The notes: generated by a model from the sequence alone, not told the origin. Shown: positions 27,392-36,886, counted from the stretch's first letter. The stretch is DNA of 64,000 bases from Clostridium sp. chh4-2 (GCF_002899675.1 NZ_PKUU01000009.1:62001-126000); one strand, 5' to 3'. Made by a program: numbers and translations.

Positions 27392-29038
27392 ATGACTAAA
27401 AAGAGACGGCTACAATTTAATGTACTGCTGACAGTATTTTTCCTGGTGATGATTATTATTAACGGACCGAATCTGAATCCATTGTATTCAGACGGGGCAT
27501 TTGCATGGTGTTTCATATTGAGCTGCTATGTGGGGCTCAACTTTTTGCTGGCCCTTGGCGGTCTGCGCCTGGAAACAGACGCTTATCACAGGATGCATCT
27601 CAGCATGGACAGCAGTATCAAAGGGGTAAAAAAGGGCGTGACCCTGTTGGCGGTGATCTGGGTGCTGTATATAGTTGTGATGATTCTGTCCACTCCTATT
27701 TTCAATTATCCTGCTTATAGGGATCAATTGGGCCATGCAGATACGTCGGAATTTACCGATACGGTACAGCCGCTTTCTCTTGCACAGCTGCCCATCGTGG
27801 ATCAGGCCCTTGCCAGGGAGCTGGCGGATAAAAAGGTTGGAGAAAATCCGGGCCTCGGAAGCCAGGTGGTGTTGGGAGAACCGGTGATCCAGACTGTGAA
27901 TGACAAGCTGGTATGGGTAGTACCTCTTCAGCATTCCGGTTTCTTTAAATGGCTGAAAAATATGGACGGTTCCGCCGGATACATCGTGGTTTCCGCAACT
28001 GACTTAAACGACGTGGAGCTGGTCAGCAGCCACAAGCTGAAATACCAGCCCAATGCTTATATTTTCGACGATTTAAACCGCCATGTGCGGTTCTTCAACG
28101 GAGGTCTGTTCCGCGGCCTGACCGATTATTCCTTTGAGCTGGACGACGACGGTAATCCGTACTGGGTGCTTACCAGCTATAAGAATAAATGGCTGTTTTC
28201 TCTGCCGGAGGCCGACGGAATCCTGCTGGTGAACGCCACTACAGGCGAGGGAATCCATTATCAGAAGGAGAATATACCGGAATGGGTGGACCGTGTCCAG
28301 CCGGAGGACTTCATCATGCAGCAGATTCAGAACCAGGGCGAATATGTGCACGGTTTCCTGAACTTCTCTAATCAGGATAAATTCAGGCCCAGCCAGGGAC
28401 ACATCATTGTATATAATAATTCCGACTGCTTCTTGTTTACCGGTCTTACCAGCGTGGGCTCTGATGAATCCGCCATTGGATTTATGATGATCAACATGGT
28501 GACAAAAGAGGTGAGAAAATACCAGATGAGCGGGGCTACGGAGACAGCGGCCATGCAGTCCGCACAAGGTAAGGTCCAGCAGTTTGGATACAGGGCTTCG
28601 TTCCCGATGATTATCAATCTGGATGGCAGACCCACGTATTTTATGACATTGAAGGACAATGCGGGACTGATTAAACAGTATGCGTTTGTATCTGTAGCGA
28701 ATTATACAAGTGTGGGTACCGGAGAGACTATTAACAGTGCGCTCAGGAATTTCCGTCAGGTGATTAACAATAACGGAGATGGAATTGTGACCGGAGAAAA
28801 TGCGGAGACAGTGACCGGAACGATACTGAGGATTGCCAGTGAGCCGTTGGGAGATGGATTGACATATAAGATGATTCTGGAAGAGGAAAAAGACAGGATT
28901 TTCATTTGTGCATATGATCTGAGCAATGAACTGGCCCTTACTGAACCGGGAGATAAGGTGAAACTGGAATGTCTGCCCTGCAGAGATGGAATCTGCACAG
29001 TTATGGTTTTTGATAATCTGGAGTTTGAACAGAGATAA
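27392..29038 (+). CDS. Membrane-anchored protein of unknown function
   Basis: A 548-aa protein, not recognised as a named family. Three hydrophobic segments lie in the first 110 residues (LLTVFFLVMIIING, WCFILSCYVGLNFLLALGGL, VTLLAVIWVLYIVVMIL), followed by a large extracytoplasmic region with many aromatic and Asp/Asn residues. The last 80 residues (from about TVTGTILRIAS) look like a small beta-barrel of OB type. RBS AGAGGG precedes the ATG. Last gene of the SPFH/zinc-ribbon cluster, so probably part of the same membrane assembly. Confidence 0.6.
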   Translation: MTKKRRLQFNVLLTVFFLVMIIINGPNLNPLYSDGAFAWCFILSCYVGLNFLLALGGLRLETDAYHRMHLSMDSSIKGVKKGVTLLAVIWVLYIVVMILSTPIFNYPAYRDQLGHADTSEFTDTVQPLSLAQLPIVDQALARELADKKVGENPGLGSQVVLGEPVIQTVNDKLVWVVPLQHSGFFKWLKNMDGSAGYIVVSATDLNDVELVSSHKLKYQPNAYIFDDLNRHVRFFNGGLFRGLTDYSFELDDDGNPYWVLTSYKNKWLFSLPEADGILLVNATTGEGIHYQKENIPEWVDRVQPEDFIMQQIQNQGEYVHGFLNFSNQDKFRPSQGHIIVYNNSDCFLFTGLTSVGSDESAIGFMMINMVTKEVRKYQMSGATETAAMQSAQGKVQQFGYRASFPMIINLDGRPTYFMTLKDNAGLIKQYAFVSVANYTSVGTGETINSALRNFRQVINNNGDGIVTGENAETVTGTILRIASEPLGDGLTYKMILEEEKDRIFICAYDLSNELALTEPGDKVKLECLPCRDGICTVMVFDNLEFEQR

Positions 29039-29084
29039 GCTTTGAGAAAGTTTTATATGGAGTTGGACGGAAGTCTATATTAGG

Positions 29085-29130
29085 AGACAGCAGCAAAATG
29101 AAGTTATACATTTTGCTGCTGTCTTTTTCT
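29085..29130 (+). terminator. Intrinsic terminator after the SPFH cluster
   Basis: AGACAGCAGCAAAATG pairs exactly with CATTTTGCTGCTGTCT across an 8-nt loop, followed by TTTTTCT. It separates this cluster from the convergent sulfatase operon. Confidence 0.9.
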
Positions 29131-29182
29131 GTGCCGATTATAAAGCCGGCTTTTATTATGAATAGCTAATAAAATGTGTATA

Positions 29183-30709
29183 TTACCATTTATCTGTAGG
29201 CAAAGGCAGAGGATCGACGGTTTCTTCCAAACGATCGGCTAATAGTTCCAGCATCCGTATTTTTATATCTTTATGTGACGCAGAATCCCACAAATTACAG
29301 AATTCATTAGGGTCTTCCAACAAATCGTAAAGTTCCCCTTCCTTTGATGAACAGTACCGGGAAAGCTTATAGCGGCCATCAAATACCATGGAGCCGTATG
29401 CTTCCGGTTTGGTATGCCATGGCATAGCCTCACAATATTCAGAATATACGCTGCTGCGATGCGTATCAGGATTCTGTTCACCGGTCAGGATAGCAGCCAG
29501 AGAACGGCCCTGCACGCCCGGTTCAATTGTGCCCAGACAGAACTCTTCGATAGTAGGTGTCAGATCGGTCAGCTCAGTCAGGGTGTCCAGCTGCCTTCCG
29601 CCCGGAAAATGATCCTTCCAGGAGAAAATTAAGGGAACATGTACCATGGCTTCATAGAAATAGGGACCTTTTAAGTAAATTCCATGATCCCCCAGCATTT
29701 CTCCGTGATCTGAGGTGAAGATTACGATTGTATTTTTATCCTCCCCGGTTTCTTCCAAGGCATTCATCAGGAGGCCGAATTGGATATCAATCATCTCCAC
29801 CATGGCGTAATAAGCGGCTTTGATAATCCTATGTTCATAATCGCTCATTTCGTCAAAAGAGAAGTGATGGGCGACTGAGGTGTTGTTGTAAGCACTTTGA
29901 TGATCCAGTTTCTGAAAAATGGTCTTGCCGTCTAATTCACCGGCCCGATAACCGGGAAGAGGAAGGTCCTCTGCACGCTCTAAATATTTGTCCAACAGGC
30001 GTTTAGGGGGATCAAAGGCATGGTGCGGATCAAAGAGGTTGATATTATAAAACCAAGGCGGGCTTACAATGTCCGGCATCTGCTGCTTTTCTTCCGCAGA
30101 ATAACGAATCCAGTCGATAGCATTGCCGATGCACCACTTGGTGAAATGATATTCTTCCTCCATGCCGGTTTTAACGTAGCCTTTCTCATCATAATCTGTA
30201 TATTCATATTTTTTTCCGTGTTTAAACAACCAATGGCTGTATTCGTTAGCACTCCAGTAGGTTCCCCCGGATTCCGGCAGTCCGGCGTTTCCGATGCCGG
30301 AAGGATTGTGCGCCCAATGGAATTCCGTAAAACCGTCATCAATCCGTTTTTCATGGATCGGACATGCCGTTGGGCCGCAAGGCGCCAGATGAAGTTTTCC
30401 AGACAAAGAACAGTAATATCCATGGTCTGCCAACACGCGTGAAATGAGACGTTCTTCTTTCGGAATAGACTGACCGTTAGCACGGCACCGTGTGGTTCTG
30501 GGATACCGCCCGGTCAGGAAAGATGCCCGGCTGGGGGTACACACCGGAGACTGACAGTAAGCGTTCTTAAACAGCACGCCTTCTGAGGCAAAACGATCCA
30601 GATTAGGGGTATCCACATATGGATTTTGATAACAGCCCAGCGTGTCGAACCGCTGCTGGTCTGTTACAACCAACAGTATATTGGGGCGCGTATTTGCGTA
30701 TTTGCTCAT
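29183..30709 (-). CDS. Type I sulfatase, Cys-type formylglycine enzyme
   Basis: A 508-aa arylsulfatase-fold hydrolase of the alkaline phosphatase superfamily. The metal-binding start NILLVVTDQQRFD, the maturation motif CTPSR at 57-61 (Cys converted to formylglycine) in SPVCTPSRASFLTGR, and IVIFTSDHGEMLGDHG near 335 are all present. There is no signal peptide, so it acts in the cytoplasm on an imported sulfate ester. It follows a second sulfatase by 36 bp on the minus strand, and RBS GGAGG precedes the ATG. A maturase (anSME) is needed but none is in the window. Substrate unknown. Confidence 0.9.
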   Translation of the reverse strand: MSKYANTRPNILLVVTDQQRFDTLGCYQNPYVDTPNLDRFASEGVLFKNAYCQSPVCTPSRASFLTGRYPRTTRCRANGQSIPKEERLISRVLADHGYYCSLSGKLHLAPCGPTACPIHEKRIDDGFTEFHWAHNPSGIGNAGLPESGGTYWSANEYSHWLFKHGKKYEYTDYDEKGYVKTGMEEEYHFTKWCIGNAIDWIRYSAEEKQQMPDIVSPPWFYNINLFDPHHAFDPPKRLLDKYLERAEDLPLPGYRAGELDGKTIFQKLDHQSAYNNTSVAHHFSFDEMSDYEHRIIKAAYYAMVEMIDIQFGLLMNALEETGEDKNTIVIFTSDHGEMLGDHGIYLKGPYFYEAMVHVPLIFSWKDHFPGGRQLDTLTELTDLTPTIEEFCLGTIEPGVQGRSLAAILTGEQNPDTHRSSVYSEYCEAMPWHTKPEAYGSMVFDGRYKLSRYCSSKEGELYDLLEDPNEFCNLWDSASHKDIKIRMLELLADRLEETVDPLPLPTDKW

Positions 30710-30745
30710 AAAATATCCTCCAAAATTTTGCAGTATGTAAGGTTA

Positions 30746-32203
30746 TCAATAATTAAAGCGGCAGCCCATTACCTTATCGATATTACACAGGACGGAGTGA
30801 TCAAAGCATTCTCTGGTTAACTGGTTCTGCAGTCCGGCAAATTCTTTGTTGTTCCACAAATTATTAAATTCGTCAGGATCCTGTTCCAGGTCATACAGCT
30901 CGCAGATATCCTCTCCATGGTGTATGGCTATCTTATAGCGGCCGTCAAACATCATTGTGGCGTAGATTCTATGCATCAGCATGGTGGAAAAATAAAATTC
31001 TGTGTAGATGCGGTCCTTATGATAATCCGGAGACATTTCTCCAGTCAATATATTTAACAGACTTTTTCCCTGGATATATTCTGGTACGGGAAGTCCGGCC
31101 AATTCCAGGAGAGTAGGTGCCACGTCTACCAATTCGACCAGCGCAGTGCTTTTGACGCCCTGAAGAATTCGGCCGGGACAGGAGAAAATCAGCGGGACAT
31201 GAATCAGACCCTCATAAAAATATCCTCCTTTCCAGTAAATGCCATGATCTCCCAACATTTCGCCATGATCGCTCATAAAGACGATGATGGTGTCATTTCT
31301 CAGATCAGACTGATCTAAAAAATCCAGAAGACGGCCCAGCTGGTGATCAATTAATTCGATTTCAGCATAGTAATCGCGGGTGCATTCCCGTTTCTCATCA
31401 TCGGTCATAGAAACAGTATCCCGCACCATGCCTTTTTGTGATCCGTGGAGATAGCAGTCTTTTTGTGCGGCAGGTTTATTGTCGAGTTCTCCTTCCTTCC
31501 AAAGAGGAAGCGGCATATTTTGTATATCAAGTTTGTCCTTGTACTCTGTCGGAGGGTCAAAGGGCGGATGAGGATCAAAAGGATTGATGCTGAGGCACCA
31601 AGGCTTCTCTTTACTGTGGCCGCGGATAAACTCAATGGCTTCTTCTACGCACCAAGTGGTTTGATGATCTTTTTCGGCCATTCCCTGAATTCGTTCGGGG
31701 ATTTTATAACCATTTCTGGGCGGCCATTCGCAAGGCATATCATATTCTTTATGCCAGTCAACCCCCTTTTGCTTTAGCCATTCTATATATTGATTCAGGC
31801 CGGGAGCCCAGTCGTCACAGGGCTGAGGGCTCCATCTCATATATGTATATCCGTCGTCTGTCCGTTCTTCCATGCGACGATAGTGAGAAGTTAAATGAAG
31901 TTTTCCAATCAGGCCGCAGGTATAACCTCCATCTGACAGCAGTTTTGTTACCAGTGTTTCATCTTTAGAAAAATGTTCATTTCCATTGATGGAAGCGCGG
32001 ACTGTGCGCGGATACCTTCCTGTCATAAAGCTGGAACGGCTGGGCGTGCAGATAGGATTCTGACAGTAGGCGCGTGTGAAGGCGGTGCCTTCCTGGACGA
32101 GACGGTCCAGATTCGGGGTATGGATATGCGGATTGCCAAGTGAGGCAATGGTATCATACCGCTGCTGGTCTGTACAAAACCAAAGAATATTAGGTTGTTT
32201 CAA
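30746..32203 (-). CDS. Type I sulfatase, Cys-type, second copy
   Basis: A 485-aa paralogue of the neighbouring sulfatase, again without signal peptide. Key motifs are NILWFCTDQQRYD, CTPSR at 52-56 and IIVFMSDHGEMLGDHG near 310. The start is TTG at 32203, with AAAGGAGG at a good distance. It lies 36 bp after the ROK regulator gene, so the order is ROK-sulfatase-sulfatase in one operon. The two copies differ along their length, which suggests two positions or two substrates rather than a recent duplication. Confidence 0.9.
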   Translation of the reverse strand: MKQPNILWFCTDQQRYDTIASLGNPHIHTPNLDRLVQEGTAFTRAYCQNPICTPSRSSFMTGRYPRTVRASINGNEHFSKDETLVTKLLSDGGYTCGLIGKLHLTSHYRRMEERTDDGYTYMRWSPQPCDDWAPGLNQYIEWLKQKGVDWHKEYDMPCEWPPRNGYKIPERIQGMAEKDHQTTWCVEEAIEFIRGHSKEKPWCLSINPFDPHPPFDPPTEYKDKLDIQNMPLPLWKEGELDNKPAAQKDCYLHGSQKGMVRDTVSMTDDEKRECTRDYYAEIELIDHQLGRLLDFLDQSDLRNDTIIVFMSDHGEMLGDHGIYWKGGYFYEGLIHVPLIFSCPGRILQGVKSTALVELVDVAPTLLELAGLPVPEYIQGKSLLNILTGEMSPDYHKDRIYTEFYFSTMLMHRIYATMMFDGRYKIAIHHGEDICELYDLEQDPDEFNNLWNNKEFAGLQNQLTRECFDHSVLCNIDKVMGCRFNY

Positions 32204-32239
32204 ATCAAATTCCTCCTTTCCCGTGTCTTTACCGGGGAA

Positions 32240-33364
32240 TCAGCAGTTAGCTAAAAAGTTACGTATATATGGCAGGGCGGCGCCACAGGAAAAAACGTCA
32301 ATTTCTGTATGTCCGATTCGTATGAAATCAGACACCGGCGAAAATACGGACTGACTGCGGATTTCCGCCTGCAGCAGGCGCAGATCATCAACCGTCAGGT
32401 ATCCCGCGATATTGCCTCCCAGTATGATATCGCAGTCAAGCATCATATGCATACTGTTCAGGGCAAGTGAGAGATTTTTCAGATACTCCGTCCATTGTTT
32501 TTCGGCCTCTGCATTGCCAGAGCGGAGTTTTGTGAAAAAAACTTCATAGGATGGAAAGGTTTCGCTGAGCAGTACACGTGCTGAACAGTATCCGGATACG
32601 CAGCCGTAATTACCACAGTAGCATTTCCGGCCATTGGGAAATAGGATCATATGTTCAATCAGGCCTCCCCGGTATTCTTTGCCCCGGTGAATCTGCCCAT
32701 GCATGATCAGCGCTCCGCCAAGATCATAATTCAATGATACATAGAGGGCGTTGTCGGTCTGAGGTGAAAACCAAATTTCGGCTTCTGCAGCCGCTTCTGC
32801 ATCGTGAACCAGACTGCAGGGATGGTCCAGATGGGCAGCAAAATCCGACAGTGTGGCACCTGCGCTTCCCAGCCGGACACTTTGCGTGACTGTTGTGCGG
32901 TCGGCTGACAACAGACCCTTGATAGCGATACCGATGCCAAGAATCCGCTGGCCGGAGAGGTTAAGAGAACGACAGAAAATATTTACCATCTCTCCAAATT
33001 TCTCATAATATGCGGAATGATTTGAATATTTAAGTTCATGATGTTCCCGTTTTATTATTTTGCCGAATAAATCTATGGCAGCAATACGGACATGATTTTC
33101 GGTAATTTGTGTTCCGATTGCAATCCGGGCATTGCTGACACATGTATAAGCGACGGATTTGCGCCCGCCGGTTGATTGGAACATGCCGTTGCGTTCAATT
33201 AAATGTTTTTCTTCCAATTGTTTCAGATTCTGTGAGATGGTGGGCATACTCAGCTGCAGCCTGTCGGCAATATCCTGGCGTGATATGCGTCCTGATTGAT
33301 ATATTAATTTATATATCTGACTTTGATTAAAATCCCGAATTTCGGAAGCTGTCATTTTCTTCAT
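32240..33364 (-). CDS. ROK-family transcriptional repressor
   Basis: A 374-aa NagC/XylR-type regulator. The N-terminal winged helix (residues 8-60, with SRQDIADRLQLSMPTISQNL as recognition region) is followed by a ROK sugar-kinase-like domain with the zinc motif CYCGNYGC near 245. The EGxxGH-like zinc motif and glycine-rich loops are degenerate, as expected for a sensor. It is the first gene of the sulfatase operon and divergent from the tctCBA operon, so it probably represses both until a substrate-derived ligand appears. Confidence 0.88.
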   Translation of the reverse strand: MKKMTASEIRDFNQSQIYKLIYQSGRISRQDIADRLQLSMPTISQNLKQLEEKHLIERNGMFQSTGGRKSVAYTCVSNARIAIGTQITENHVRIAAIDLFGKIIKREHHELKYSNHSAYYEKFGEMVNIFCRSLNLSGQRILGIGIAIKGLLSADRTTVTQSVRLGSAGATLSDFAAHLDHPCSLVHDAEAAAEAEIWFSPQTDNALYVSLNYDLGGALIMHGQIHRGKEYRGGLIEHMILFPNGRKCYCGNYGCVSGYCSARVLLSETFPSYEVFFTKLRSGNAEAEKQWTEYLKNLSLALNSMHMMLDCDIILGGNIAGYLTVDDLRLLQAEIRSQSVFSPVSDFIRIGHTEIDVFSCGAALPYIRNFLANC

Positions 33365-33398
33365 ATGTATTAGTTCCTTTACGATAGTTTGTTTTTTG

Positions 33399-33598
33399 AA
33401 GATATGTAAATGTATTTTATATATCTTGATTGCAATTATAACAGGCTAAAATGGAAAAAGCAATTATATTTTTTGATTAATTTGTATAAAAAGACGAATA
33501 TCAAGGCGATATATAGTCTGAATTATAAAAAAATACCAAATACATATTGACAAATATTTGCATTTTCCTATATACTGAAAATGAACTTTAGTAAAGTT
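33399..33598. promoter_or_regulatory. Divergent control region of the sulfatase and tct operons
   Basis: A promoter reading right has TTGACA at 33547-33552 and TATACT at 33571-33576 (spacer 18). Just after it is the perfect palindrome AACTTTAGTAAAGTT (33584-33598), well placed as an operator. A second dyad, AAGATAT/ATATCTT at 33399-33427, lies near the ROK start. The region is strongly AT-rich and has no gene. ROK binding is inferred from position. Confidence 0.5.
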
Positions 33599-33745
33599 AA
33601 TTTATATAAGTTGCAAGGGCGGGCAACACAAGAAAAAACAGGAAAACCAGTGCTTTTATGTTTTAGGCTAAGGAAAGAAGGTGCATTTCATTTATTAAGG
33701 AGCTTGAGGAACAATACATTTAACGAAAGATCAAGGAGGATGCAT

Positions 33746-34858
33746 ATGAAGAAAAAAATAATTGCTGTGTTATTGGCAGCCAGTATGACTGCAGGGCTGA
33801 CGGCCTGTGGCGGCGGTTCCGGCGCAGATGGAGCTGCAGCAAAAACAGAATCAGGAACAGAAACAGAATTACAAAATCCTACCGGTTCATCAAAGGGAGA
33901 ATCTGATGCGGTACGTACGGAAACTGAAAAGAAAGATTCGGAGGCCGCCGGTAAATACCCGTCTGAAAAGGTAATAACCTGGTACGTACAAGATGCAGGT
34001 AATGTTACAGATACCATTGCCCGTATTATCGCACCAAAACTGAGTGAAGAACTTGGGCAGAACATTGTAATTGAAAACGCAGGCGGTGCGGGAGGTATGA
34101 ATGAGCTGATGCCGGTATTGGCTGCGGATGCAGACGGGTACAGTATTGCAAGTCTTGCGGTAGCATTTTTGTGTCTGACTCCATTCTCCTCAGACTGTAC
34201 ATATGATTATACTGATTTTGAGATGCTCTATAATGTTTTTTCACAGCCGCAGGTTATGGTTGTGAGCGCGGATGCTCCTTATAGTACTTTTGAAGAGTGG
34301 AAGGACTTTGTAGCTGAAAATCCGGGAAAATTTCGTTTTGGCGTACCGGGGGCTTCTACGGTTCATAATATGTGCCTGCAGGGTCTGAAACTGGAAAGCG
34401 GTATGGATTATAATGTGATTAATTACGGCAATGCTTCTGAAACTGTGGCTGGTCTTTTAGGAAAACATATTGAAGGACTGGTATTGGGCTATTCTGAATG
34501 TATGGCTGGAATTGACAGTGGAGATTTCAAAATCCTGGCTTTTACTACAGATACCAAGTATAAGGGATATGAAGAAATTCCTACTCTCGGAGAACTGGGT
34601 TATACTTCAAAAGGAGTTGCGTTCCAGGGGATCTGCTTGAAAGCAGGAACGGACCCGGAGGTAACTGCTAAACTTAAATCTGCATTCGAGAAGGTATTTA
34701 ATGATCCGGAGGTAATTGAAGCATTGACCAATGCTAATGCATGGGTAGACGGAACATTCCAGAATGGAGAAGAATTTACGGAAACAGTAAAAAGTGCTTA
34801 TGAATTTTATGAAAAAGTGTTGACTGAAACGGGCCTTATGGAACAGATTTACGGCTGA
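33746..34858 (+). CDS. tctC: Tripartite tricarboxylate transporter substrate-binding lipoprotein (TctC)
   Basis: A 370-aa TctC/Bug-family extracytoplasmic receptor. It has a lipoprotein signal with lipobox LTAC (Cys 21), a Glu/Thr-rich linker to about 70, then the family pattern ITWYVQDAGNVTDTIAR, IVIENAGGAGG and GEIPTLGELGY-like sequence near the C-terminus. Start at 33746 is chosen because AAGGAGG lies 6 bp upstream; earlier in-frame starts put non-signal residues first. Bug proteins usually bind carboxylates. Here the link to cytoplasmic sulfatases suggests a sulfated acid. Confidence 0.88.
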   Translation: MKKKIIAVLLAASMTAGLTACGGGSGADGAAAKTESGTETELQNPTGSSKGESDAVRTETEKKDSEAAGKYPSEKVITWYVQDAGNVTDTIARIIAPKLSEELGQNIVIENAGGAGGMNELMPVLAADADGYSIASLAVAFLCLTPFSSDCTYDYTDFEMLYNVFSQPQVMVVSADAPYSTFEEWKDFVAENPGKFRFGVPGASTVHNMCLQGLKLESGMDYNVINYGNASETVAGLLGKHIEGLVLGYSECMAGIDSGDFKILAFTTDTKYKGYEEIPTLGELGYTSKGVAFQGICLKAGTDPEVTAKLKSAFEKVFNDPEVIEALTNANAWVDGTFQNGEEFTETVKSAYEFYEKVLTETGLMEQIYG

Positions 34859-34897
34859 TTAGCGGTCTGACAGCTGAATTTTGAAAGGAGCGGCAGC

Positions 34898-35350
34898 ATG
34901 ACAGAGAAAAAAATGAATCTTTTGGTAGTTATAGGACTTTTGGCAGCGGATTGCTATTATCTCTATAAATCTTTTACTGCGCCTGCCTATAAGATGGTTT
35001 TTATTGGTCCTTATGAATTTCCCAAAATCATCGGAAGTGTCCTGGCGCTTTTATGTCTGATCGTTCTCGTTCAGACTATAATCGGAGAGGAGAATACAGC
35101 GTTTACAATTTCAAATTTTCCTCTGACTGGTGTTACTGTGGCGGCTACATGTGGATTCCTTTTTCTCTGGCAGAAATTTGGTTTGTTTTACATGTGGGGA
35201 GGCATTTATTCACTGCTGCTTTTATTTGCTTACAGAAATGAGGGAGGGCGCTTTTGCAGAAAAAATATTTGCCTTAATTTGATGATAAGCACATCTCTTA
35301 TGGTGTTTGTTTACCTGGCTTTTGGTGTGCTGATGAGAATTAAATTATAA
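34898..35350 (+). CDS. tctB: Tripartite tricarboxylate transporter small subunit (TctB)
   Basis: A 150-aa protein with four predicted helices, the size and topology of TctB. Sequence is poorly conserved in this family, so the call rests on size, helices and its place between tctC and tctA. RBS GAAAGGAG precedes the ATG. Confidence 0.85.
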   Translation: MTEKKMNLLVVIGLLAADCYYLYKSFTAPAYKMVFIGPYEFPKIIGSVLALLCLIVLVQTIIGEENTAFTISNFPLTGVTVAATCGFLFLWQKFGLFYMWGGIYSLLLLFAYRNEGGRFCRKNICLNLMISTSLMVFVYLAFGVLMRIKL

Positions 35351-35362
35351 GGGGGCAGTATT

Positions 35363-36856
35363 ATGTTTCAATACGATTTTTCTCTTCTGCTGACTGCAGA
35401 AAATCTGGCTTTGATATTTATCGGATCCTTCATAGGACTTTTAGTGGGTTCCATGCCTGGATTGGGCACGGCTCTGGCCATTGTGCTGCTCCTTCCGTTT
35501 TCCTATGGGATGAAAGCGCTGTCTGCTATTGTTATGCTGCTTGCTGCGTACCAGGGAGCGGAATATGGAGGATCAATTTCTTCGATTACGCTGGGCATTC
35601 CGGGAACTCCTTCGGCAGCAGCCACCGCGTTAGACGGATATGCCATGTCAAAGAAGGGGGAACCTGGAAAAGCTCTGCATTATTCCCTGTTTGCCTCGGC
35701 GATCGGCGGTCTGTTCGGTGCATTTGCGCTGCTTCTGCTTACCAAGCCTTTGGCGGAGTTTTCCCTTCGCTTTAATGCGCCTGATTACTGTATGCTGGGG
35801 CTGATCGCAATCATTGCCATAATCACCATAAGTTCAACTCAGATTTTAAAAGGTCTGATTTCAGTGCTGCTGGGGCTTATGCTTTGTACAGTGGGGACCG
35901 ACAGCTTTACAGGTGCCAGCCGGTTTACGCTTGGGATTCCGGGCTTAGTAGATGGGATCTATACCGTTTCTATGGCAGTGGCAATATTTGCGGTTCCTGA
36001 GATCCTCTCTATGGTGAGCGAAAGCCTTAACATACGTTATGTGTCCGATGCGAAGCAGTTGAAGAGCAGGCTTTCTGCAAAGGAGTATTTCCATGTGGCA
36101 AAACCTATTCTGTCGGGAGCCACTATGGGAACTGTGATTGGGATTTTTCCTGGCTTAGGCGGAGCGATAGCATCGTGGTTGTCCCTGTTGTTTACAACAA
36201 AAACTTCCAGACATCCGGAGAATTTTGGCAAGGGCGAGCCGCAGGGGATTGCTGCTCCTGAATCAGCGAATAATGCTTGTGTAGCAGGTTCATTGATACC
36301 TGAACTGGCTTTGGGAATCCCGGGAGCTCCAGCGGTTGCAATTATCGCGTCGGCTTTTATGATCCATGGCATTAAGGTAGGACCAAGCCTTTTTAGTACA
36401 GACCCTGAATTGCTGAACGGAATTTATTATGGCTTTTTTCTTTCTGTTGCAGCTATGTATATTCTGGGAAGGCTTTTAACTCCATTTTTTGCGAGAATAT
36501 TGTCTGTGCCCGGATCAGTATTGGTACCGGTAATCATGGTATTTTTGATTATCGGCACATATGCCGGAAAGAAGAATTTTGTACATCTTTGGATTGCTCT
36601 TGCTGTCGGTATCATATGCTATTTTCTAAAACGAATGAATTATCCGTTAGCGCCGATCATGATCGCTTATGTGATTGGACCGTTAATAGAAAGCAATTTT
36701 CGCCGCTCTTTGGAGCTGTCAGGCGGTAGTTTAGATATATTTGTTCAGTCCGTTTGCTCGAAAGTGATTTTTAGTTTATTAATATTTGTTATTATCTTTC
36801 CGTGGGTAAAAAGGCTATGGGCTTTAAGTTTAGAGAAAATTAAAAAAATATATTGA
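35363..36856 (+). CDS. tctA: Tripartite tricarboxylate transporter large membrane subunit (TctA)
   Basis: A 497-aa permease with about 11-12 helices. Family motifs are GSMPGLGTALAIVLLLPFSY near 30-50, YGGSISSITLGIPGTPSAAAT near 70-90 and IPELALGIPGAPAVAI near 315. Couples substrate uptake to an ion gradient. It lies 12 bp after tctB. The stop codon overlaps the -35 box of the next promoter, so the tct operon ends without an obvious terminator. Confidence 0.92.
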   Translation: MFQYDFSLLLTAENLALIFIGSFIGLLVGSMPGLGTALAIVLLLPFSYGMKALSAIVMLLAAYQGAEYGGSISSITLGIPGTPSAAATALDGYAMSKKGEPGKALHYSLFASAIGGLFGAFALLLLTKPLAEFSLRFNAPDYCMLGLIAIIAIITISSTQILKGLISVLLGLMLCTVGTDSFTGASRFTLGIPGLVDGIYTVSMAVAIFAVPEILSMVSESLNIRYVSDAKQLKSRLSAKEYFHVAKPILSGATMGTVIGIFPGLGGAIASWLSLLFTTKTSRHPENFGKGEPQGIAAPESANNACVAGSLIPELALGIPGAPAVAIIASAFMIHGIKVGPSLFSTDPELLNGIYYGFFLSVAAMYILGRLLTPFFARILSVPGSVLVPVIMVFLIIGTYAGKKNFVHLWIALAVGIICYFLKRMNYPLAPIMIAYVIGPLIESNFRRSLELSGGSLDIFVQSVCSKVIFSLLIFVIIFPWVKRLWALSLEKIKKIY

Positions 36857-36880
36857 CAATTGCCTGAAAGCGTTTATAAT
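36853..36880 (+). promoter_or_regulatory. Promoter of the Trp T-box operon
   Basis: TTGACA at 36853-36858 (overlapping the tctA stop) and TATAAT at 36875-36880, spacer 16. A cre-like TGAAAGCGTTTATA (36865-36878, one mismatch to the usual consensus) lies between the boxes and could add catabolite repression. Confidence 0.75.
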
Positions 36881-36886
36881 GAAAAA

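Noticed and set aside
33581..33745. N-terminal extension of TctC from an upstream ATG
   Set aside because: The extension would hide the lipoprotein signal; AAGGAGG and a typical signal peptide place the start at 33746.
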